Notes under the pieces: model-generated
What the model saw: only the letters and a program-made list of their open reading frames with translations
Database searches by the model: none
Told to the model about the DNA's origin: nothing
Shown: positions 56,524 to 64,000 of the stretch, one piece after another
Layout of the letters: each line of letters begins with the position of its first letter
Position numbering within the stretch: position 1 is the first letter of the stretch
Translations under genes and position numbers: made by a program
Assembly (NCBI RefSeq): GCF_030272615.1
Contig: NC_081412.1
Span: 142,622,247 to 142,686,246, forward strand
Source of the DNA: Cryptomeria japonica
Taxonomy: Eukaryota; Streptophyta; Pinopsida; Cupressales; Cupressaceae
Direction of reading: 5' to 3'
DNA length: 64,000 bases

Positions 56524-57325
56524 AGTTCAAATTTGATTTTCATTTAGATGTGGTTAGAGTCATGGTGGATTTTTATTTCTGTGGTTGAGTCATCGTGGAT
56601 TCTCATTTTGTGCATCGCCAGACGTTCGTGGTACGAGATTTATTAGAAATAGTTATTTTGGTATGTGTTTTATATTTAGTTGTGTGAGTTATTATATTTA
56701 GTAAGTTCTTCATTTAGGACTCTGCAAGCTGCAACTCGATTGTTTTATGATGTTCGAAGTCATATTTTGATGTACAGTTTTGAGAATATTATGACTTTAT
56801 AAAATTCCTAATAATCAATATGAAAGATATTTGTCTGTGATATATTTCATCAAGTTTTTACACATAAAATTTGTGTGTTATGTGCTATCATTCTTCTCTG
56901 CACTTTTTATTTTTCTTACAAAATCTCACCAGATTGTTATAGCATAATTTCTTTTGTTTCAAACTCCAACATAGTTTTCGATAAGCAGATTTTGTAAAAA
57001 TTCTACTGTGGATAGGGTTTTGTAAAATTTTCTCGCAGACTCTGCCCATTTTGTTTTCATTGACATCATTGACAGCACGACACAGTTTGAACAGAATCTT
57101 GAATTAAGTCACTAGCCATGGTTTGGCGGCCAGATTTTTTTTATTGTGTTTTATTACATTGTAAAAGATTCTGTTCTTATCTGTTAAATGAGGGCATTGG
57201 TTCTCAACTGGGGAAAAACATCTTTTAAGACAATTGAAACATTCCTCGCCCCATAGTAATGCATTCCAAAGTGTACCTATGATCACCCTTGCAGTATGCT
57301 TTGACAGAGCACAAGCCCTCAATCC
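56524..57325. other. 3' flank of the virus-like gene, no gene seen
   Basis: AT-rich. It may include some viral 3' untranslated sequence just after the stop (two copies of GAGTCATNGTGGATTNTNATTT at 56556-56605), but I cannot fix the junction. I see no poly-A run that would mark a LINE-type insertion. Confidence 0.4.
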
Positions 57326-57339
57326 TATCTGAGATAATT

Positions 57340-57690
57340 GATAATTACTGTTATATTTTGAGATATATAAAATTGTATTGTGTAAGATTTTGTTTGTATC
57401 ATTATTCTAGATTACATTACATGATCAATCATTTCGATGTTCCATATTACACTTCATGATCCATCATCAGAATGAGAGTGAGAGAGTTGTACGACATAAT
57501 TGATAATTATTACGCTAACATTTGACATCCTACAGCTCTCTCACTCTCATCCTCATTATGGATAATGAAATGTGAACGTTGATGCAATCAAAATTTTACA
57601 TAATGCAATCTAAAAATGAAACAATAATGATAATAGACTGTAGAAATCTAATCTGTTTCATAATTGATAATTGTATATAAATGTTATTTA
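57340..57690. repeat. MITE-like foldback
   Basis: The left arm around 57405-57502 (GATTACATTACATG ... ATCCATCATCAGAATGAGAGTGAGAGAG) is complementary to the right arm around 57531-57615 (CTCTCTCACTCTCATCCTCATTATGGAT ... CATAATGCAATC). ATAATTGATAATT occurs at 57338, 57501 and 57661. Precise ends and a TSD could not be settled, and no coding potential is seen. Confidence 0.6.
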
Positions 57691-59640
57691 TGTGATGTAG
57701 GTATTTGAATGTCTAAAGTGAACGCATACTTGTGAATGTGCAATGTAGCTCCTATATATTAATTACTTCATGTGCACAGGCTATCAATGGGGGCTATTCA
57801 TGTGCAGAGGCTATCAATGGGGTTTTTTCAGGTTCGGTTATGCTGCACTTAAACAAAGCTGTTCTACAATATATTGGTCTCGACCAAGTGCTTTAATGAT
57901 TTTTAAATGTCATTAATTTTCGTTCTAGCTTATATTTTGTGGATTGGATTTGAAGTTCCTTATCGTTTTGTGGCATGAGGTAGGCATGACTCTGCTAACT
58001 TACTGATATCTATTGAGAGTCATGTCTTCAATCATTGTTAAACATTCTCAATTCTGTTGAAAGGTCCATACAAAATAAATATAAGTAAAATTTTGAATAA
58101 CAGGCTTGATAAATCAAATATTATTTCTGGTCCAGCTCATGGACTGTGGGGTGATTAGGTTCAATGTTCACTCATATACATACGGTGAGTTTGGTATGGG
58201 AATTTTTCTTCTTACACAAAATAATTGTGTTTTTGCTTACTTTTTTAACCTTACAATTTAGTAGCGTAATGTGGAAGCTTATGAATTAGGCTTAAATTGG
58301 CTTCATTTTGTTTAATGTGGTAACTTTCTTTTATCACCAACTTGGCAAATTTCTATTATCATCAACTGGTAAAGCAGAAAGGTGTGATGAGAGCATTCCA
58401 GTCAGGTCAAAAAATTTAGAGTCATACATATGAGGCAGGGCTTGCTGCTTGGTCAAGGTTGTTATGAAAAAAAGCAGACAAATAAATGTGACTGTAATAT
58501 GTTATCTGAAAACTTAAGAATTGAGTCATCAAAAGTCCACGGAGGTTTCAGCAATCCATGCGTATATAGTTGTACTTCAAAGATCTAAGGCTTTTTAAGT
58601 CCATATAGGAAGGTTTTTTGTAAAAACTGTTAAAAATCTTGTACACAGTTTATCCGAAAGCCTTTACAACTGGATAGTTGGGGATACATACAATTCAAAC
58701 TATTTTTTTATATTGAAGATTGTCTTATTCATATTCTTGTCTACTTTTTTCGAGCAAACTTTATATATTTTATTAGTCGACAACTTTTTTCATTATAATA
58801 CTTTGACCTTTAAGATAGATTTTATTTTGTCATATTAATCATTGTATAATAGGATATGCATGCTTGTTACTGCAACCATTGGATTGAATGCCCCTGCTTT
58901 TCATGGTGCTTGCAACTGCATTCTCCATGCTCTTATTACACATTTAAAGGGAAATGGAAGCCTGATCTGTGTGTTACCTCGTTTTAGATATAAGCCCTCT
59001 ATGTGTGCACTCTCTTTTTCTGAGCAGAGGATTAGATGGATTGATATGCCATCCAATTTAACTAGATGGGTTTTATGATCTTATAAACTGGATAGCTTTG
59101 TAATGAAAACAAATTTCAAAATATCTTACTTCAGATTAAGTATCACATGACATGACTTTTTTTTGAACTTTTGCAGATTCTGAGGTACCACATGACATGA
59201 TTTATTTTAACTTTCTTGCATTTGCAACATGGCATGTGTATTAATTCTGCATTTCCTGTGGGTAATTCTGAAACATGATCTTTATAAGGAGCTTTGAAGA
59301 AAGTTCTAGAGGACACCCAATGATTTGTTAAGTTAATTTTGCTTGCTGTTACAGCTTTAATATATTGTGTTTTTTTTTAAACAACAATCATTCATACTCA
59401 GTAATTATTTTGGTAATCTTTAGAAATTCAATTTGAAGTATTTTTTCTTTCAATTTCTTCAATTTTTTTCTTTAGTTTTCTTCCGTCATCTGCTAGAGTC
59501 TTAAAGGAAGAAAATCTGCAAGAATGGTCTGACAAAATACCAAAGTTACAGTTTAGAATATTCATTAAATCCTTATTATAAGATTATGGACTTTGTCATT
59601 ATTCAAACAAATTCTTCATATTAAATTCAAATAAATTGTT
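57691..59640. other. AT-rich DNA, no gene recognised
   Basis: A short tandem pair CATGTGCANAGGCTATCAATGGGG lies at 57770-57826. The 78-codon frame 58842-59078 has no recognisable domain. Confidence 0.4.
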
Positions 59641-59890
59641 AGCATTTTTCAAAAAGTAAAACAAAACACAAATATGTTTTAAAGTAATGTATAATGTCAA
59701 TAAAATAAACTTGAAGCTATCATCTATAACTCTTAGTAGCAAGTAATTCAGAAAAAAATTGGTTATCTTTAAAAAGTAAAACAAAAAACAAATATATTTT
59801 AGTGATGCATAATGTCAATAAAATGGATTTCAAGCTTCCATTCATAATTTTTAGTAACAAGTAGCTCTGAAAAAAATTGACTATCTTGAC
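59641..59890. repeat. Tandem duplication, about 120-bp unit, two copies
   Basis: AAAAAGTAAAACAAAACACAAATAT at 59651 recurs at 59771 with the following TAATGTCAATAAAAT and TTTAGTAACAAGTA words. Copies differ at a moderate number of positions. Confidence 0.85.
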
Positions 59891-61754
59891 TACTTTCCTT
59901 AACTTATGTTTGGGACTTGTTGATGACCTCCATGAAAGAAGGAGAACCATCAAACATTATCAAACTTCATAGACAGTATAATGTAAAATGGTCTCCCTCC
60001 TCTTTCTCTAGAGCTAGGATAAGTGATAGTTGAACGAGGCATGCATCTGAGAAGCTGGAAGCTAATTGTTCGTGGGCCTTATGAGGAGAACCCCTTTACA
60101 CCCAGCCTCAGGTCTACTACAGAGTGAGGTGAGAGAGAGAATGCAAACTAGTGATTATTGTTACTATCATTTAGGGATTTCACTACCAACAAAACCTTTT
60201 AGTTAAGGTTTTATCCACGCCTCCTAAATTTGAACATCAACAAATAAGAATATAGAAAAAAAATATCAAGTCATTATAAAATTTCAATATAACCACCAGC
60301 GATTATAATATGTCATCCACATCTTTAGATCCACCTATTTTTAATGTAGAGGACTGTGCTTGACACTACCTACTTCTTTATTAGGTTGCATTGTAATAAT
60401 AGTAGTAAGATCCTTTTAGCAAATAATGTTTGAGCTTTAATCACACTCAAAGGATTCATGAAGATATGTTACTGTGATGCTCAACAAGTTGGCCAGAATT
60501 TTCTTACAAACTGACACCATTTATGCTTACTCTTGGCATGTAAATGCACAATAATTCGATTATTTATGCCTTACAAACACTTCAAATTAATGATTTGTAA
60601 GCATTCTTAACTTGCAACTTAATAGTGTTAGGTCTTAATTGTAGTTGTAAAATACTGTTTGTGGCATGTTGGAAATCTATTTTGAGGATTCCATAAAAAT
60701 TTTAATGCTTTCTTTAAACTTAACTCAGAAGATTCTATTAAGAAACAATATAAACTATATTTCAATGTCAATGTTCAAGTCATTCTAATATACCATATAA
60801 GCAAAATGTTTTACCTTAGAAACCATAAAATTCTTTCATAGCTGATGAATCCTACATACCCTAGACAAAATTGGTTTTTTTTAAGGTTGGTTTTGTTCAA
60901 CATATTTTCGCAAATTCCAAATCAAACAAGAAAAAACAAGGCAGGGTTGGATTTCCAAACCTAAATTTCAAATTGAATAATTCTGATGGGACAGAAAATG
61001 AAAAAAAATTGCAGCTCGTGTAAGTTGCATGTATCTCTACCAAATTGTAAACATCTGTTTTACACATGGGATGCTGTGACAAGCAGGGTTATATATATAA
61101 ATTTCGACACTTTTTATGTGTAAATGAAACTGACGTTATATTGAATTGGAAAGGGACATGGACATAGAAAATAGAATGATTGAAATTGCATTGCAAAGTA
61201 ATTTGAAAAATAAATCAATACCTTTTATGCTTTGAGATGTTTAAATATATAAATTTCTATCGTGGAAAAATTATTTTTAATATTATTAATTATAGAGAGT
61301 ATTATGTTTTGCAGATTGGATTTTGCATGCTTCTATCACAATTTAATTTGGTAATGTTTTTAGTTTCATTCATTTATTCTATAAACAAAGAAATTATTTT
61401 GAGTTATGAGAATCTAAAAAATAGGAAAAAAATCAATGTTGTGTAAAACATGCTTTTTTTCTTGAAGTTTGTATAAGTATAAAAATGTATATTTTATATA
61501 TTTATGTTTTTTAATATTATTAATGTATGGTTTTAATATTAATTTATATCTTTTGATATATTGATTATTTTTAATCTTGAATTTATGTTTTGTTTTGTTA
61601 AATATTTTAGTTTAAGTTAGAAGTGGACATTTTTTTTTGAAGTTTTTATTTTTTAAATTAGATTCATTTGAGGTTTTGTTTTCAAATTTAAAATTTCATA
61701 CTTTCTGCATGTCAAATATCTTAAGTTGTGTGTCTAAGATTTGTTTTTAGGTCA
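59891..61754. other. AT-rich DNA, no gene recognised
   Basis: No domain, RNA gene or terminal repeat supported. Long T-rich and TATA-rich runs occur near 61440-61620. Confidence 0.4.
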
Positions 61755-62510
61755 TTGTTATAGACACTTAAAAGTGTCCTTTAATTAAATAAATATTACT
61801 TATTTATTTAATTATTTCATAAGCCTTTTCCACCATTAATTAAAAAAAATATTTTTATTTATTTATTTAATTCATTATCCTCTTCTTTCTAATTTAAATG
61901 AATACTTATTATTTATTCAATCACACCTCCTCTCCTAAAACAAATAAATATTTTATTTATTTAATTTATCTATCTCCTCTTCTATTAATTAAATAAATAC
62001 TTTTATTTATTTATTTAATTCAATTACCTTTTTCTTCTTATCCACATGATAACATGTCTCCCTAAATACCTACTCATTAATCCTAGCCCTTCATTTCAGC
62101 TTTTAACCTCTTAATCCCAACCCTCCATTTTTAGTATGTTCTCTATAAAAGAGACTTCCTCCTCTCATTTTAGATATCTCTCAATCAAGCATACTTACAT
62201 TCTATCATATCATCACATCATCTTTGCATCATAGTTATACATGAAAACAACCACATCCATTCTTTCTTGAGCTCTTGTGTAAGTTCAACACAAATCTGAG
62301 AGCAAAAACATAAAACAAAAAAGATCATAGAGGATAGGAGAACAATGGAGACAAGCCTACTATGCATGTGAATGGTGTAATCTTTGTTATTTACATGCAT
62401 GGTAGATCTCTATTGATGTTGTGTTCAATTAGTTTGTAGACTTAGGTTAGTGGTTGGATCTTTAGGGTTTACAAATAGGATTAACAATTTAGCGTAAACA
62501 ATTATAATCG
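61755..62510 (+). repeat. LTR of the same family as the remnant LTR hosting element A
   Basis: Starts TGTTATAGACACTTAAAAGTGTCC (with a 16-bp palindrome GACACTTAAAAGTGTC) and goes into AAATAAATATT-rich blocks. It carries TATAAAAGAGACTTCCTCCTCTC (62144) and ACAATGGAGAC. It aligns with the complement of 20390-20151 and then 2618-2185. Possible end near 62510; no internal region is recognised, so it may be a solo LTR or a fragment. Confidence 0.6.
62144..62155 (+). promoter_or_regulatory. TATA box of this LTR
   Basis: TATAAAAGAGAC, conserved with the remnant LTR (complement 2521-2531). Confidence 0.45.
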
Positions 62511-64000
62511 TTAATTGGTATCATTTTAAATTAGAAGAGCGTCTACATTATATCACATTAGTCTCAATTTAAATCTCAGGTCCACATCTTATATTACTTG
62601 TTGTATAACCATCTAGATGATGTTCAATATTCCCAAACATATCAAATGGCATCACATCCAAGATTGCTACAATGCATCTTATCAAGAGTCGACAATTGAT
62701 ATTATATTAAGAAATGTAAATAATAAATAATAATTAGTTTAATACATTGTGTTGTATCAATTTTTTAATAAAGCACTTATAAATTCAATTGTAGACCTCG
62801 TGTCAAATTTTTATGACAACATATAAATTACAATCATGTAACCATATGACCTCCTTTTAGTGCAAGTTCTAGTATAAAAGAGGTTAGTTTATTGTTGGAA
62901 GAATATATTTAGGTTATCCATTTCCAAATTTACGTATGTGTGATTGATAAAAATATAAAATCGTATGTTTTTTTATCATATATAATTGGTGTATCATCCA
63001 ATTGTGAATTTTATTTTGAACTAAGGAGAAACTATATTTAATTAGTTTATATCGACAATCAACTTTATTAAGTTTTCTAGTGTGAATAGAGTAGTTCATC
63101 TAGATTTTGTCAAGTCTATTAGAAAAATGGTGTCTCAACCTTGCATTTGCACAAGGTTATTATTTATAGTAAGTTTTTGTTTGAACATGACTTGGTCCAA
63201 AAAAAATTCTAAAGCTTTGGATTAGCTAGATAAGCATGCCAATAAATTTTCGTTGCAAGACCATGTCTAGATTTGAAGATATTAAAGTTTTCATTTTTAA
63301 AAGTTGTGAACAAAATTTTTGAGTCAATTTTGAGGGATTTAGAGGATCCTAAATGGTCCAAAAGTGTCTATAATTAGTACAATGTGTTATAGCTTGATAT
63401 ATCACATCATGAGCTTTCTGACGCTTCAAATAGTTTGTCAATCAGACATTCGGTTCAAAAGTTATGACCTTTGAAAGTTGTCTCCTAAAATGGGAAATAT
63501 AAAAATACGTAGACACATAAATGAGTTGTAAAAGAGAGGTACATGTGTTGATGTGTGTTTTGACACATTTTAGGGTAAATAGGACTGGAGATAAGATAGG
63601 TGCCACTTTATTGGGAGGTTTTAGTCCATTGTTTTGTAATACCATTTGATGGTGTCATGCATTGAATCTTCTATATATTCAAGGTGTGTGATATGGAGGT
63701 TGTGTGTAAGAGTCTTATAGCTATTGAGTTACCTTTGAATCTTTGGTTGGTGATACTCCTATGAAAATATTTCTTTACAATTATATTGTATGTTATTTAT
63801 TTTTAAATAATATATTGGGCGACTTTAAGAGTATGGGGTTTTTCTCCTAAAAGGGTTTTCTCCATGTAAATAATTGTATTATGGTATGCATACTATTTAT
63901 GTTTATTTCTATTAAGATTTTTAACTATTGTAAGGATCTATAAACATTTTTGCATTACCCTTTTCTCAAGGTTAGTGTAGGAAGTTGTTATGCTACTTAA
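62511..64000. other. AT-rich DNA, possibly including a further LTR at the right edge
   Basis: No coding region recognised. Near 63835-63870 the sequence GGGGTTTTTCTCCTAAAAGGGTTTTCTCC resembles the leader-proximal part of plant Copia LTRs, but neither end can be placed. Confidence 0.35.

Noticed and set aside
58842-59078. 78-codon frame with several Cys residues
   Set aside because: No signal peptide, no recognised spacing of cysteines and no supporting context; length is within chance for this DNA.

Overview
This window looks like a stretch of a very large, repeat-rich seed-plant nuclear genome, probably a gymnosperm (inferred from AT-rich intergenic DNA, long decayed nested retroelements and a rhabdovirus-like insertion; the species cannot be named from sequence alone). 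I see no intact host gene, no rRNA or tRNA gene and no bacterial-type feature. Almost everything up to about 55 kb is nested mobile DNA, and most boundaries are fixed by target-site duplications (TSDs).

Left block, 2.2-20.4 kb: a remnant LTR on the minus strand is interrupted by Gypsy element A (2619-20145, minus strand, TSD ATAGG). A has a gag/protease, an archaeal-type RNase H and an integrase but no reverse transcriptase domain. Its 3' LTR is split by a 7.8-kb foldback element (3172-10957, TSD TGGT) with near-perfect 30-bp terminal inverted repeats, palindrome clusters, a pyrimidine-rich arm mirrored by a purine-rich arm, and a 4-kb core of a 20-bp palindromic minisatellite. It has no transposase. 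I regard it as one of the two most unusual objects here.

Middle block, 23.2-52.6 kb: a LINE remnant on the minus strand (53.0-54.5 kb plus small pieces at 39.20-39.25 kb and below 23.23 kb) received two Gypsy elements. Element B (23229-39196, plus, TSD GTTAT) is the same family as A but retains the RT. It was later hit by a Copia-type LTR (about 26.7-28.2 kb) and by a LINE joined head-to-head to an unrecognised protein module (28.4-34.47 kb). Element C (39260-52626, plus, TSD CATCC) is a chromodomain Gypsy whose RT is interrupted by Copia element D (42155-49242, minus, TSD TAAAT/TAAAC).

Right block, 54.5-64 kb: a Copia LTR end and tRNA-iMet-type primer binding site (54774-54785) lie about 0.8 kb upstream of an open reading frame (55547-56523, one frameshift) that I interpret as an endogenised nucleocapsid gene of a varicosavirus-like plant rhabdovirus. 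Directly upstream, the region 5' of this frame is present as a roughly 180-bp inverted duplication around a 27-bp loop, giving a strong hairpin. The rest is AT-rich DNA with a MITE-like foldback, a tandem duplication and LTR fragments.

The elements do not work together as a pathway. The interest lies in the order of insertion, in the non-autonomous Gypsy and foldback designs, and in the virus-derived locus with its self-complementary leader. All assignments are by eye; no database search was run.
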